A stretch of 64,000 nucleotides of DNA from Streptomyces flaveolus (lineage in GTDB: Bacteria > Actinomycetota > Actinomycetes > Streptomycetales > Streptomycetaceae), in NCBI RefSeq assembly GCF_000716535.1, contig NZ_JNWV01000035.1:73279-137278 (forward strand). The letters are read 5' to 3'. The notes below the pieces were generated by a model. The model saw nothing but the letters and a program-made list of their open reading frames with translations, had not been told where the DNA came from and ran no database searches. Of the stretch, positions 37,110 to 46,075 are shown piece after piece (the first letter of the stretch is position 1; every line of letters begins with the position of its first letter). The position numbers were made by a program, and so were the translations under genes.

Positions 37110-37245
37110 GGCGGGCTCCCTTCATGCATGTGCAGTTGTGCGGTGACCGGTATATGCCCTTCACAAGGGCACAAACACCTTCTACGCATGAGTAATCCAC
37201 GCGTGCACAAAGGGAAGTGACGAGGCGTGAGGTCGCCCGAGGCGG

Positions 37246-37773
37246 TTACGGGATGACGATCACGGGCCGCTGCGCCCGCTTGGCGAGCCGCCCCGCGACC
37301 GAGCCGAAGATCCGGCCGACGATGCCGTGCGTGGAGCCGACCACGATCGCGTCGGCCTCGTACTCACGGCCGACCTCTTCGAGTTCGTGGCAGATGTCGC
37401 CGCCCCGCTCGACCAGGATCCAGGGGACCTCGGCCAGGTAGTCCGCGCAGGCCAGCTCCAGCCCCAGGACCTCCGTGCGGTGGTCCGGCACGTCCACGAA
37501 GACGGGCGGCTCGCAGCCGGCCCACACCGTCGTGGGCAGCCGGTTGGCGACATGCACGATGATCAGGCCGGAACGGGAACGGTGGGCCATGCCGATCGCG
37601 TAGGCGAGGGCGCGCTCACTGGAGGTGGAGCCGTCGAAGCCGACGACGACTCCGTGCCGGAAGGCGGGGTCGCAGGAAGGGCGTGACTCTGCCGCCGCCA
37701 GGGGATCGGCCGCCGTGGGGTCGGCGACCGGCCGCTTGCGGTCCGCGGGTTCGAAGAATTCGTGACCGGCCAT
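37246..37773 (-). CDS. Universal stress protein (UspA family)
   Basis: This 175-aa protein has a single Usp domain after a charged N-terminal extension of about 45 residues. The Usp core starts VVVGFDGSTSSERALAYAIGMA and ends GSTHGIVGRIFGSVAGRLAKRAQRPVIVIP, containing the GxxGx9G(S/T) nucleotide-binding motif, so ATP binding is likely. Such proteins are induced by starvation or redox stress. The ATG at 37773 (MAGHEFFEP) is chosen over the far upstream start of the open frame. Confidence 0.85.
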   Translation of the reverse strand: MAGHEFFEPADRKRPVADPTAADPLAAAESRPSCDPAFRHGVVVGFDGSTSSERALAYAIGMAHRSRSGLIIVHVANRLPTTVWAGCEPPVFVDVPDHRTEVLGLELACADYLAEVPWILVERGGDICHELEEVGREYEADAIVVGSTHGIVGRIFGSVAGRLAKRAQRPVIVIP

Positions 37774-38099
37774 GGCTGTCTCGGCGTTGTGATCCTTTAT
37801 GGATGGGACGACAGTGTGCGGCGGAAGCGTGCTGCGGAGCTGTGTCCGGGAAACATCTTCACAAGCCCATACCCCCAAGGGTACGGCGGCACGCCTCCTG
37901 AGCCCAGATACCGCGCACGCTGCGTGAGCGGTCCCCGACGTCCGTAGGGGTTCACCGGAGCATGCACGAGCCGCGCCCGTAACGCAATGGTTGCTGCCCC
38001 GTACAGGCGGTTTGCACAGGATTCACAGATGCGCGTTCGGTGACCGACCGGTCGGACGGACGTTGAACCGGGGTGAGCCACCGCCACAGGGAGTACCAG
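37774..38099. other. Divergent intergenic region with a 12-bp palindrome
   Basis: About 326 bases between the Usp gene and the next plus-strand gene. It holds the perfect palindrome CCGACCGGTCGG at 38044-38055, 45 bases before the small membrane-protein gene, a likely operator or regulator site. No coding frame here looks real. Confidence 0.5.
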
Positions 38100-38369
38100 A
38101 TGCCCGGAGCCCGACCCCGCCGCGACCCTCGCCCCGCACCGGACAGCGCGGGCGATGTGATCCGCTGGGCCGCCTTCAGCTGCGTGCTCGTGCCCGTGGT
38201 CCTCCTCTGGTACGGCACCTCGCTGGCCGGCGCCGCGGGCACCGCGTCGGGCCTCGCCGCCGTCACGGCGGCCTGCCGGGTGCTGCTGCGCCGTTCCGAG
38301 CGCTGTGCCGAGCGTTGCGCCGCGCAAAGAGGCGGACGTCACACCCGGGAGCAGACACCGGTCGACTGA
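38100..38369 (+). CDS. Small membrane protein, unknown function
   Basis: This 89-aa protein has an ATG preceded by AGGGAG at a good distance. A basic N-terminus is followed by a membrane hairpin (GDVIRWAAFSCVLVPVVLLWYGTSLAGAAGTASGLAAVTAACRVLL) and an arginine/cysteine-rich tail. The two spans and short loop suggest a small integral protein. No family is recognised. Confidence 0.6.
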   Translation: MPGARPRRDPRPAPDSAGDVIRWAAFSCVLVPVVLLWYGTSLAGAAGTASGLAAVTAACRVLLRRSERCAERCAAQRGGRHTREQTPVD

Positions 38370-38747
38370 CCTGTTTCCGCACCTGCGAGCGCTGCTTTTC
38401 AGCCAACTTCTGGATATCGACCAGGAGGGGTCCCCACCACCCCCCAACCCCCGTTCCACCTGCACGGAAAGGGTCTACGGGCCGCTGCGCACCCTACGCG
38501 GTTTGGCCACTGCGACAAGGCGCACTTCCCTGCACGCCTCGCGAGTGCAACGCTTCGTGATCGAATGCTTCACGCCAAGTTGTCATGTCGACAATGTGCC
38601 GCGTGTGGAACTGGTCACCGCACGACCGCGGGAGCCAGTAGATTCGATCTTGACTGTCTTACGGCGGGGGACTCGTGCAGGACCGAGGGGAAACGTGCAG
38701 GAGCGACACAACCGAGGAGCCGCGACCACCGAGGGGGGCTTAGCAGT
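38370..38747. promoter_or_regulatory. Long leader/promoter region of adpA
   Basis: About 380 bases precede adpA without a convincing gene. It contains the inverted repeat TTGTC..GACAA within cgccaagttgtcatgtcgacaa-like sequence near 38578-38592 and a TTTGGCCACTGCG segment close to an AdpA-type site (TGGCSNGWWY). In other Streptomyces the adpA promoter region is long and regulated by AdpA itself and BldD. Nothing more specific can be placed. Confidence 0.45.
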
Positions 38748-39965
38748 ATGAGCCACGACTCCACTGCCTCGCCGGACGCCGCAGCCCGGAAACTGTCCGG
38801 GCGACGCCGCAAGGAGATCGTCGCGGTGCTGCTGTTCAGCGGCGGCCCCATCTTCGAGAGTTCCATTCCGCTGTCGGTGTTCGGGATCGACCGCCAGGAC
38901 GCCGGCGTGCCGCGCTACCGCCTTCTGGTGTGTGCCGGCGAGGAAGGCCCGCTGCGGACCACAGGGGGCCTGGAACTCACCGCGCCGCATGGGCTGGAGG
39001 CGATCTCACGCGCCGGGACGGTCGTCGTACCGGCCTGGCGTTCGATCACCTCGCCGCCGCCGGAGGAAGCACTGGACGCGCTGCGCCGGGCACACGAGGA
39101 GGGCGCCCGCATCGTCGGGCTGTGCACGGGCGCGTTCGTGCTCGCGGCGGCCGGACTGCTGGACGGCCGCCCGGCGACCACGCACTGGATGTACGCACCG
39201 ACACTGGCCAAGCGCTATCCGTCGGTGCACGTCGATCCACGCGAACTGTTCGTCGACGACGGCGATGTGCTGACGAGCGCGGGTACGGCGGCCGGAATCG
39301 ATCTCTGTCTCCACATCGTGCGGACGGACCACGGCAACGAGGCGGCCGGCGCGCTCGCCCGGCGCCTGGTGGTCCCGCCGCGCCGGTCGGGCGGCCAGGA
39401 GCGCTATCTCGACCGGTCTTTACCCGAGGAGATCGGCGCCGACCCGCTCGCCGAGGTCGTCGCCTGGGCGCTGGAACACCTCCACGAGCAGTTCGACGTG
39501 GAGACACTGGCGGCACGCGCCTACATGAGCCGCCGCACGTTCGACCGCCGGTTCCGCTCGCTGACGGGCAGCGCGCCGCTGCAGTGGCTGATCACACAGC
39601 GCGTGCTCCAGGCCCAGCGCCTGCTGGAGACGTCGGACTACTCCGTGGACGAGGTGGCGGGCCGCTGCGGGTTCCGCTCGCCGGTGGCCCTGCGCGGCCA
39701 CTTCCGCCGCCAGCTCGGCTCCTCCCCCGCCGCCTACCGGGCCGCCTACCGGGCCCGCCGGCCGCAGGGCGACAAGCCGGGTGAGGCGGAAGCGGCCGTA
39801 CCGCAGGCCGGCCAGCAGGGCGCGCCCACGGGCCTGCCCGGCCCCGGCCCGGTGAACCCGGCCCCGATGCTCCACGAGCACCGGGACAGCGGGGTGCCCC
39901 TGCAGAGCCGCCGAGCCGCGGCGGGCGCGGTGGGCCTGCTGCCGGGTCCGCGCAGCGGTAACTGA
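38748..39965 (+). CDS. adpA: AdpA/BldH, AraC-type central developmental regulator
   Basis: This 405-aa regulator has an N-terminal DJ-1/PfpI-like dimerisation domain (KEIVAVLLFSGGPIFESSI to GLCTGAFVLAAAGLL, about residues 22-200) and a C-terminal AraC DNA-binding domain of two helix-turn-helix motifs (AWALEHLHEQFDVETLAARAYMSRRTFDRRF, then SVDEVAGRCGFRSPVALRGHF, about 240-340). Codon 225, between the two domains, is TTA (39420-39422), a rare leucine codon read by the bldA tRNA. This placement is a hallmark of adpA. It controls aerial growth, secondary metabolism and many secreted enzymes. A variable Pro/Gly-rich tail follows. Confidence 0.96.
   Translation: MSHDSTASPDAAARKLSGRRRKEIVAVLLFSGGPIFESSIPLSVFGIDRQDAGVPRYRLLVCAGEEGPLRTTGGLELTAPHGLEAISRAGTVVVPAWRSITSPPPEEALDALRRAHEEGARIVGLCTGAFVLAAAGLLDGRPATTHWMYAPTLAKRYPSVHVDPRELFVDDGDVLTSAGTAAGIDLCLHIVRTDHGNEAAGALARRLVVPPRRSGGQERYLDRSLPEEIGADPLAEVVAWALEHLHEQFDVETLAARAYMSRRTFDRRFRSLTGSAPLQWLITQRVLQAQRLLETSDYSVDEVAGRCGFRSPVALRGHFRRQLGSSPAAYRAAYRARRPQGDKPGEAEAAVPQAGQQGAPTGLPGPGPVNPAPMLHEHRDSGVPLQSRRAAAGAVGLLPGPRSGN
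39420..39422 (+). promoter_or_regulatory. adpA: In-frame TTA codon in adpA (bldA dependence)
   Basis: Frame check from the ATG at 38748 places TTA as codon 225, in the segment RS-L-PEE. In Streptomyces, TTA codons need the bldA leucyl-tRNA, so AdpA translation is developmentally delayed. Confidence 0.95.
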
Positions 39966-39972
39966 GCGCGAC

Positions 39973-40005
39973 GGAAAGGGGGCGGTTTCCTCCCGCCCCC
40001 TTTCC
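39973..40005 (+). terminator. Terminator after adpA
   Basis: A 13-bp perfect stem (39973-39985 with 39993-40005) around a 7-nt loop starts 8 bases after the adpA stop, insulating the downstream oligoribonuclease gene. Confidence 0.8.
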
Positions 40006-40097
40006 CACGTCTGCTCACGTCCGGGACGGCAGCGCCCGGCGAGCCCGGCACCAGCACGGGGGCATCCAAAAGCTCAGGTCCGCTTTAGGGTGGTCGC

Positions 40098-40700
40098 ATG
40101 AACGATCGCATGGTGTGGATCGACTGCGAGATGACCGGCCTCTCGCTGTCCGACGACGCTCTCATCGAGGTGGCCGCCCTCGTCACCGACTCCGAGCTGA
40201 ACGTACTCGGCGAGGGGGTGGACATCGTCATCCGCCCGCCGGACCGGGCGCTGGAGACGATGCCGGAGGTGGTGCGTCAGATGCACACCGCGTCCGGGCT
40301 GCTCGCCGAGCTGGAGAGCGGCACGACCCTCGAGGACGCCGAGGAGCAGGTCCTCTCCTATGTCCGGGAGCACGTGAAGGAGCCCGGCAAGGCCCCGCTG
40401 TGCGGCAACTCGGTCGGCACCGACCGCGGCTTCCTCCTCCGTGACATGCCGACCCTGGAGGACTACCTCCACTACCGGATCGTCGACGTCTCCTCGATCA
40501 AGGAGCTGGCCCGCCGCTGGTACCCGCGGGCGTACTTCAACAGTCCGGAGAAGAACGGCAACCACCGGGCCCTCGCCGACATCCGCGAGTCGATCGCCGA
40601 GCTGCGCTACTACCGCGAGGCCATCTTCGTGCCGCAGCCCGGGCCGGACTCCGAGACCGCGAAGGCGATCGCCGCCAAGCACGTCCTGCCCGCCCGCTAG
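40098..40700 (+). CDS. orn: Oligoribonuclease
   Basis: This 200-aa 3'-5' exoribonuclease of the DEDDh group degrades 2-5 nt RNAs and pGpG (the linear product of c-di-GMP). Exo I motif [11 protein letters not shown] near residue 9, Exo [17 protein letters not shown] around 110, and Exo [16 protein letters not shown] with the catalytic His and Asp are visible. The adpA-orn order is well conserved in Streptomyces, and orn is needed for normal development there. Confidence 0.96.
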   Translation: MNDRMVWIDCEMTGLSLSDDALIEVAALVTDSELNVLGEGVDIVIRPPDRALETMPEVVRQMHTASGLLAELESGTTLEDAEEQVLSYVREHVKEPGKAPLCGNSVGTDRGFLLRDMPTLEDYLHYRIVDVSSIKELARRWYPRAYFNSPEKNGNHRALADIRESIAELRYYREAIFVPQPGPDSETAKAIAAKHVLPAR

Positions 40701-40803
40701 CCGCCACGGGCGCCGCGCGAAAACCTGTGCGCGAGCACCCCTTCGGACCCTGTAGACTTCTTCTCGGCCGGTCGGGGAGAGCACTCCTCGAACAGCCGGT
40801 CGT

Positions 40804-40877
40804 GGTGGGTGTAGCTCAGCTGGTAGAGCACCTGGTTGTGGTCCAGGATGTCGCGGGTTCGAGTCCCGTCACTCACC
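40804..40877 (+). tRNA. tRNA-His (GTG)
   Basis: Acceptor arms GTGGGTG and CACTCAC pair with one G-U wobble. The extra G-1 (40804) pairs with discriminator C73, the identity mark of tRNA-His. The anticodon loop TTGTGGT gives GTG, and the T arm GCGGG-TTCGAGT-CCCGT is canonical. CCA is not encoded. Confidence 0.96.
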
Positions 40878-40887
40878 CTGAGTAATC

Positions 40888-40923
40888 AGCCGGTGACTCC
40901 GTCGTAGGACGGGTCACCGGCTG
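40888..40923 (+). terminator. Terminator after tRNA-His
   Basis: An 11-bp outer stem CAGCCGGTGAC/GTCACCGGCTG with an inner TCCGTC/GACGG pairing is followed by TTTCG. Confidence 0.8.
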
Positions 40924-40995
40924 TTTCGTTGTCCGGGCCCCCGCGCGCCGGCGTCCCGCACCGGCCGGGGGTGCGGATCCGGCCGGTGCGGGACG

Positions 40996-42051
40996 TCACG
41001 ACGACGCCCGGACCACCAGTTCCGTCGGCAGGACCGCCTGATGCCGGTCGAGGCCACGGGACGCCGCCGGGCGGCGGTCCGCGATCTCCGTGAGGAGGAG
41101 GTCGATCATCGCGCGGCCCATCTCCTCGATGGGCTGGCGGACGCTGGTGAGCGGCGGGTCCATGTGCCGGGCGATGGCGGAGTCGTCGTACCCGACCAGC
41201 GCGACGTCGTCGGGGATGCGGCGGCCCGCCTCGCGCAGCACCTGCCGGGCGCCGGCCGCCATCACGTCCGAGCCGGCGAAGACGGCGTCCAGGTCGGGGT
41301 GGCGGGACAGCAGGGTCGTCATCGCCCGGCGCCCGCCCTCATCGGTGAAGTCACCCTGCTCGATGAGGAGTTCGTCCACCGGGTGGCCCGCCTCGCGCAG
41401 GGCGTCGCGGTAGCCGTCGACGCGGCGCTGGGCGCCGTAGACGTCCAGGCGGCCGGTGATGTGCGCGATCCGGCTGCGGCCCCGGCCCAGCAGGTGCTCC
41501 ACGGCCGAGCGGGCGCCGCCGTAGTTGTCGGAGTCCACCGAGGGCAGCGACTCGGCCGCCGAGCGCGGGCCGCTGATCACGGCCGGGATCTCCAGCTGGG
41601 CGAGCAGGTCCGGCAGCGGGTCGTCGGCGTGGACGGAGACCAGGAGGACGCCGTCCACGCGGTGGGCCGCCAGGTACTGGGCCAGGCGCTGCCGCTCGCG
41701 GTCGCTGCCGGCGAAGATCAGCAGCAACTGCATCTCGGTGTCGGAGAGTTCGGCGCCGACCCCGCGCAGCATGTCGGAGAAGTACGGCTCCGCGAAGAAC
41801 CGGGTCTCCGGTTCGGGGACGACCAGCGCGATGGCGTCGGTGCGGTTGGCCGCGAGGGCGCGGGCGGCGGTGTTGGGCACGTAGCCGAGTTCGGCGACGG
41901 CCGCCTCCACCGCGGCGCGGGTGGCGTCGCTGACCCGGGGCGAGCCGTTGATCACCCGGGAGACGGTGCCCCGCCCGACCCCGGCCCGGGCGGCGACCTC
42001 TTCCAGGGTCGGCCGCCGGCCGCCCCGGCCTCTCCCACCGTTGCCTGCCAT
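40996..42051 (-). CDS. LacI-family regulator, CebR-like (copy 1)
   Basis: This 351-aa repressor has the LacI helix-turn-helix at residues about 14-60 (RRPTLEEVAARAGVGRGTVSRVINGSPRVS and ELGYVPNTAARALA), a periplasmic-binding-protein-like ligand domain with IAHITGRLDVYGAQRRVDGYRDAL, and the C-terminal LTSVRQPIEEMGRAMIDLLL. Its recognition region AGVGRGTVSRVINGSP is identical to that of the second LacI regulator at 47888. It lies 125 bases downstream of bglC on the same strand, not upstream of cebE, so it may be read through from the ceb operon. The described CebR location is taken by copy 2. Confidence 0.88.
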   Translation of the reverse strand: MAGNGGRGRGGRRPTLEEVAARAGVGRGTVSRVINGSPRVSDATRAAVEAAVAELGYVPNTAARALAANRTDAIALVVPEPETRFFAEPYFSDMLRGVGAELSDTEMQLLLIFAGSDRERQRLAQYLAAHRVDGVLLVSVHADDPLPDLLAQLEIPAVISGPRSAAESLPSVDSDNYGGARSAVEHLLGRGRSRIAHITGRLDVYGAQRRVDGYRDALREAGHPVDELLIEQGDFTDEGGRRAMTTLLSRHPDLDAVFAGSDVMAAGARQVLREAGRRIPDDVALVGYDDSAIARHMDPPLTSVRQPIEEMGRAMIDLLLTEIADRRPAASRGLDRHQAVLPTELVVRASS

Positions 42052-42176
42052 GGTCGCCGCCTTCCGTTCACCGCCGTTCAGGCCAGGAATGTAACAGCCA
42101 TGACGGGAGCACCTTCGGTTCCGTCCACCGCGGCGGCCACGGCCGGTGTCCGGCCGTGCCCGCCGCACGGCGTCGG

Positions 42177-43619
42177 TCAGGCGGGCAGGGCGTTGTTCCG
42201 GATCACGTCGGCGTACCAGTGGGCGCTGGCCTTGGGAATGCGGCGCTGGGTGGCGTAGTCGACGTAGACGGTGCCGAAGCGCTTCGAATAGCCGTAGGAC
42301 CACTCGAAGTTGTCCAGCAGCGACCACAGGAAGTAGCCGCGCACGTCGGCGCCGTCGGCGATGGCGCGGCGGACGGCGTCCAGGTGGGAGTGGAGGTAGG
42401 CGATCCGCTGCGGGTCGTTGACCCGTCCCTCCGGGGAGACGTAGTCGTCGAAGGCGGCGCCGTTCTCGGTGACCATCAGCGGAAGCTGCGGGTGCGAGGC
42501 CGCCAGTCCGGTCAGCAGCGTGTGCAGTCCGCTCGCGTCGATCGCCCAGTTCATCGCGGTGAGATCGTCGTTGGCCAGGTGGAAGGCGACGTGCTCGGAG
42601 CCGGTCCACGGGGAGTGGTCGCTGACGCCGTGGCCGTCGTTGCGGGTGCTGGCGGAGCCGTCGGCGGGCAGGGAGACCACGGTCGGCGAGTAGTAGTTGA
42701 CGCCGAGCACGTCGATGGGCCGGGAGATCTCCGCCAGGTCCCCGTCCTGCACGAGCTGTCCCCAGTCGACCAGGTGCGCGGTGTCGGCCAGCAGGTCCTC
42801 GGGGTAGGCGCCGTCCAGGAGGGGGCCGGTGAAGATCCGGTTGCCGACCGCGTCGATGCGGCGCGCGGCCTCGGCGTCCCCGGGGCTGTCGGTGAGCGGG
42901 CGCACCTGGTGCAGGTTCAGGGTGATCGAGGTCTGGGCGGACGCCGGCAGGACGGCGCGCAGCGCGCCGACGGCCTTGCCGTGGGCCAGGTTGAGGTGGT
43001 GCGCGGCGCGCAGGGTGGCGGCCGGGTCGGTCCGCCCCGGCGCGTGCACGCCGGAACCGTAGCCCAGGAACGCCGAGCACCAGGGTTCGTTGAGGGTGGT
43101 CCACACGCCGACCCGGTCGCCGAGGGCGCGGGCCATGATGTCGGCGTAGTCGGCGAAGCGGTGGGCGGTGTCGCGGTGCGGCCAGCCGCCGACGTCCTCA
43201 AGCTCCTGCGGCAGGTCCCAGTGGTAGAGGGTGGCCACGGGCGTGATGCCCGCCTCCAGGAGCTCGTCGGTGAGGCGGCGGTAGAAGTCCAGGCCACGCT
43301 CGACGGCGGGGCCGCGGCCGGTGGGCTGGACCCGGGACCAGGAGATGGAGAAGCGGTAGGCCCTGAGGCCGAGTTCCTTCATCAGGGCGACGTCGTCGCG
43401 GTACCGGTGGTAGTGGTCGGCGGCGATGTCACCGGTGTCGCCGTTGCGCACCTTGCCGGGAGTGTGGCTGAAGGTGTCCCAGATGGAGGGGGTGCGGCCG
43501 TCCTCGGCGGCGGCGCCCTCCACCTGGTAGGCGGCGGTGGCGGCACCCCAGACGAAGCCGGTCGGGAAGGAGGTGTCCGAGGCCGGCTGGGCCGTGGTCT
43601 CGGGTCGTACGGCGGTCAT
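42177..43619 (-). CDS. bglC: GH1 beta-glucosidase of the ceb operon
   Basis: This cytoplasmic 480-aa GH1 enzyme hydrolyses imported cellobiose and cellotriose to glucose. The catalytic acid/base Glu178 is in TLNEPW and the nucleophile Glu385 in VTENGAAF. The family start [18 protein letters not shown] is followed by [12 protein letters not shown], and the C-terminus has [18 protein letters not shown]. The ATG at 43619 is chosen, with a GGGAGCG site inside a CebR-like box 43622-43635. It lies 264 bases downstream of cebG with its own box, so it can be independently controlled. Confidence 0.93.
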   Translation of the reverse strand: MTAVRPETTAQPASDTSFPTGFVWGAATAAYQVEGAAAEDGRTPSIWDTFSHTPGKVRNGDTGDIAADHYHRYRDDVALMKELGLRAYRFSISWSRVQPTGRGPAVERGLDFYRRLTDELLEAGITPVATLYHWDLPQELEDVGGWPHRDTAHRFADYADIMARALGDRVGVWTTLNEPWCSAFLGYGSGVHAPGRTDPAATLRAAHHLNLAHGKAVGALRAVLPASAQTSITLNLHQVRPLTDSPGDAEAARRIDAVGNRIFTGPLLDGAYPEDLLADTAHLVDWGQLVQDGDLAEISRPIDVLGVNYYSPTVVSLPADGSASTRNDGHGVSDHSPWTGSEHVAFHLANDDLTAMNWAIDASGLHTLLTGLAASHPQLPLMVTENGAAFDDYVSPEGRVNDPQRIAYLHSHLDAVRRAIADGADVRGYFLWSLLDNFEWSYGYSKRFGTVYVDYATQRRIPKASAHWYADVIRNNALPA

Positions 43620-43621
43620 GG

Positions 43622-43635
43622 TGAGAACGCTCCCA
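43622..43635. promoter_or_regulatory. CebR-like box over the bglC ribosome site
   Basis: TGAGAACGCTCCCA matches the CebR 14-bp palindrome TGGGAGCGCTCCCA at 12 of 14 positions. It ends 3 bases before the bglC start and includes its ribosome site, so repressor binding would block initiation. Confidence 0.7.
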
Positions 43636-43883
43636 AAGGGGGTGAGAAACGGACGACGGACGGCGGTCCGGCGGTGCGGGAGTAAGGGGAGGAAGAGAGG
43701 GCGAGGTGCGCGGGCAGCGGCGCGGCCCGGGGGCGCCCGGTCCGGTACGGCCCGCTGCGGGGCGGGCTGTGCGGGCGGTACCGGACCGGACACGAGGGCG
43801 GGCCGACGTCAGGCGGCGCACGCCGGCGACGGGGCGGGGCGGAGCCGGCACTGTGGCGGCCGGCCCCGCGGCACCGGCAGGGC

Positions 43884-44804
43884 TCAGCCCTTGACGGCGC
43901 CCGCCATGATCCCTCCGACGATCTGCTTGCCGAAGACGACGAAGACGAGCAGCAGCGGCAGGGTGCTGATCAGCGCTCCGGCCATGACGATGCTCTGGTC
44001 GGGGGTGTAGGAGGCGCTGAGCTGGCCGAGCGCCACCTGGATGGTGGGGTTCTCCTGGTTCAGCGCGAGGAAGGGCCAGAAGAAGTCGTTCCACGCCTGG
44101 ACGAAGGTGAGCATGCCCAGCACCATCATCGCGGGCCGGGCCACGGGCAGCACCACGCTCCACACGATGCGGAAGTTGCTCGCCCCGTCGACCTTGGCCG
44201 CCTCGATCAGCTCGTACGGCAGGGCCTCGATCAGGTACTGGCGCATGAAGAAGACGCCGAAGGCGCCGACCAGGGTCGGGAAGATCACCGACTCCAGCTT
44301 TCCGCCCCACCCGATGTCCGACATCATCATGAACAGCGGGACGACGCTGAGCTGGGGCGGGATCGTCAGCGTGGCGATCACCGCGGTCATCAGCACACCA
44401 CGGCCGCGGAAGCGCATCTTGGCGAACGCGTAGCCGGCGAGGGTGCAGAAGAACAGGGTGGCTACGGTGATGCTGCCGGCCACGATGACGCTGTTGACGA
44501 TGGCCTTGCCCAGGTGGGCCTGGTCCCAGGCCGCCTGGAGGTTGCTCCACAGTCTGCCGCCCGGCACGAGCGGCGGCGGGGTGTCCAGGACCCGCTGCTG
44601 GTCGTGCGAGGCGGCCACCAGGGTCCAGTACAGCGGGAAGATCGAGCCGAGGCCGACGACGATGAGGGCGACGTAGGTGAACGGACCGCCTCTGAGCTGC
44701 TGGCCGGCACCCATCTTGAAACGGGCACGGCCCTTGCCGGGGGCGGTGGGAAGCGGTGCCGGGCCGAGGTCCGGCGCGGTCGTGGTGGGACTGGTCGTGG
44801 TCAT
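43884..44804 (-). CDS. cebG: Cellobiose ABC transporter permease CebG
   Basis: This 306-aa permease has six membrane helices and the EAA-type loop EAAKVDGASNFRIVWSVVLPVARP, in the MalG class. It has a hydrophilic N-terminal tail (TTTSPTTTAPDLG). It starts 14 bases after cebF stop and pairs with CebF to form the membrane channel. The ATPase that powers such systems in Streptomyces is the shared MsiK, and none is encoded here. Confidence 0.93.
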   Translation of the reverse strand: MTTTSPTTTAPDLGPAPLPTAPGKGRARFKMGAGQQLRGGPFTYVALIVVGLGSIFPLYWTLVAASHDQQRVLDTPPPLVPGGRLWSNLQAAWDQAHLGKAIVNSVIVAGSITVATLFFCTLAGYAFAKMRFRGRGVLMTAVIATLTIPPQLSVVPLFMMMSDIGWGGKLESVIFPTLVGAFGVFFMRQYLIEALPYELIEAAKVDGASNFRIVWSVVLPVARPAMMVLGMLTFVQAWNDFFWPFLALNQENPTIQVALGQLSASYTPDQSIVMAGALISTLPLLLVFVVFGKQIVGGIMAGAVKG

Positions 44805-44818
44805 CGATGTCGCTCCCG

Positions 44819-45811
44819 TCAGGCCGCGCTCTTGCGCACGAACCGGCCGACGATCCAGTTGATCAGGGCGATGAGCAGCAGCAGGACGAGCATGGCCCAG
44901 GCCACGGCCGCCGCCGGACCCAGGTGGCCCAGCTTCCAGCCGTAGTTGAAGAGGTAGATGCTGAGCGTCTCGTACTGGTGCTCGCTGCCGCCGATCGAGC
45001 CGAGGGTGCCGCCCTGGAGCAGCAGCGGCTCACCGAACAGCTGCATCGAGCCGATGGTGGAGATCACGATGGTGAACAGGATCGTGGGCCGCAGCGAGGG
45101 GATGGTCACCTTGCGGAACTGCTGCCACCGGCTCGCTCCGTCGATGGAGGCGGCCTCGTACAGGTCGGTGGGGACCGCCTGCATGGCCGCCAGGTAGATG
45201 AGCGCGTTGTAGCCGGTCCACCGCCAGATGATGATGACGGAGATGGCGATCTTGGAGGTCCACTCCCCGTTGCCCCAGTCGGTGTTGCCGGCGCCGAAGA
45301 AGTGCAGCACCCAGTTGAGGATGCCGCCGTCGGCGCGGAAGACCAGCGCGAAGACCAGGGCGGCCGTGGCCACCGAGGTGGCGTACGGGGTGAGGATGAT
45401 CGTCCGCCAGAAGGTGCTGGCGCGCAGCTTGTAGTTGAGCAGGTGGGCCAGGCCCAGCGCCACCAGCAGCTGCGGAACGGTGGAGATGACACCGATGATG
45501 AAGGTGTTGGTGACGGCCGTCCAGAACTCGGAGTCCTGGAGGATCTTGGTGAAGTTGTCGAAGCCGACCCACTGGGACTGGTCCAGGCTCGTCATCTCCA
45601 CCCGGTGCAGGGCGATCCAGCCCGTGTACAGGAGTGGATAGAGCCCGAAGGCGCCGAAGATCAGGAAGAAGGGGGCTATGTAGGCGTACGGCGAGGCCTT
45701 GTCGTCGAAGCGCCACAGCCGGCTGCGCCAGGTACCGCGTCCTTTCGACGCGGCACCGGTGCCGCCGGGCGGCGGGGTGTAGGCGCCCCGGGCGGGGGTT
45801 GTCGTTGCCAC
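44819..45811 (-). CDS. cebF: Cellobiose ABC transporter permease CebF
   Basis: This 330-aa MalF-type permease has a GTG start at 45811. An N-terminal Pro/Gly-rich tail precedes six helices (YIAPFFLIFGAFGLYPLLYTGWIAL, PQLLVALGLAHLLN and others), with the cytoplasmic EAASIDGASRWQQFRKVTIPSLRP loop that contacts the ATPase. It is separated from cebE by a 264-base gap containing a hairpin, so stoichiometry between binding protein and permeases can differ. Confidence 0.93.
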   Translation of the reverse strand: MATTTPARGAYTPPPGGTGAASKGRGTWRSRLWRFDDKASPYAYIAPFFLIFGAFGLYPLLYTGWIALHRVEMTSLDQSQWVGFDNFTKILQDSEFWTAVTNTFIIGVISTVPQLLVALGLAHLLNYKLRASTFWRTIILTPYATSVATAALVFALVFRADGGILNWVLHFFGAGNTDWGNGEWTSKIAISVIIIWRWTGYNALIYLAAMQAVPTDLYEAASIDGASRWQQFRKVTIPSLRPTILFTIVISTIGSMQLFGEPLLLQGGTLGSIGGSEHQYETLSIYLFNYGWKLGHLGPAAAVAWAMLVLLLLIALINWIVGRFVRKSAA

Positions 45812-46075
45812 GGAGGGAGTCCTTCCCTGGAGGTTTCGGCCGGGTGGGGCGGGAAGCGCGTTCGGGGACCGGGGTCGGTCCGCCCCTCCCCGCGCGGATC
45901 GGTACGGTGGCGAACGGCCCACGCCGCGGCCTGACGTGCGTGTGAGGCGGAGCCCGGCCGTCGGCTGCCGGGTCCCGCCGGGTGGTGCCGTGGGCGGCGC
46001 CCGCCGTCGGGCACCGCTCACGTCGTCGAGCGCGGACGGGTGCGGGCGGCCGGTGGGCCCCCGCACCCGGTACGG
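45812..46075. other. cebE-cebF intergenic region with hairpin 46037-46069
   Basis: The CGGGTGCGGG arm (46037-46046) pairs with CCCGCACCCG (46060-46069) directly after the cebE stop. Such hairpins in sugar-uptake operons attenuate or stabilise the binding-protein mRNA, keeping CebE in excess over the permeases. The remaining bases show nothing recognisable. Confidence 0.6.

Noticed and set aside
38305..38751. 148-codon frame across the adpA leader
   Set aside because: Low-complexity, no ribosome site, ends over the adpA start; the leader is better read as regulatory.
40804..40877. tRNA-His as a possible integration site
   Set aside because: No repeated 3' end, integrase or foreign-looking DNA on either side.
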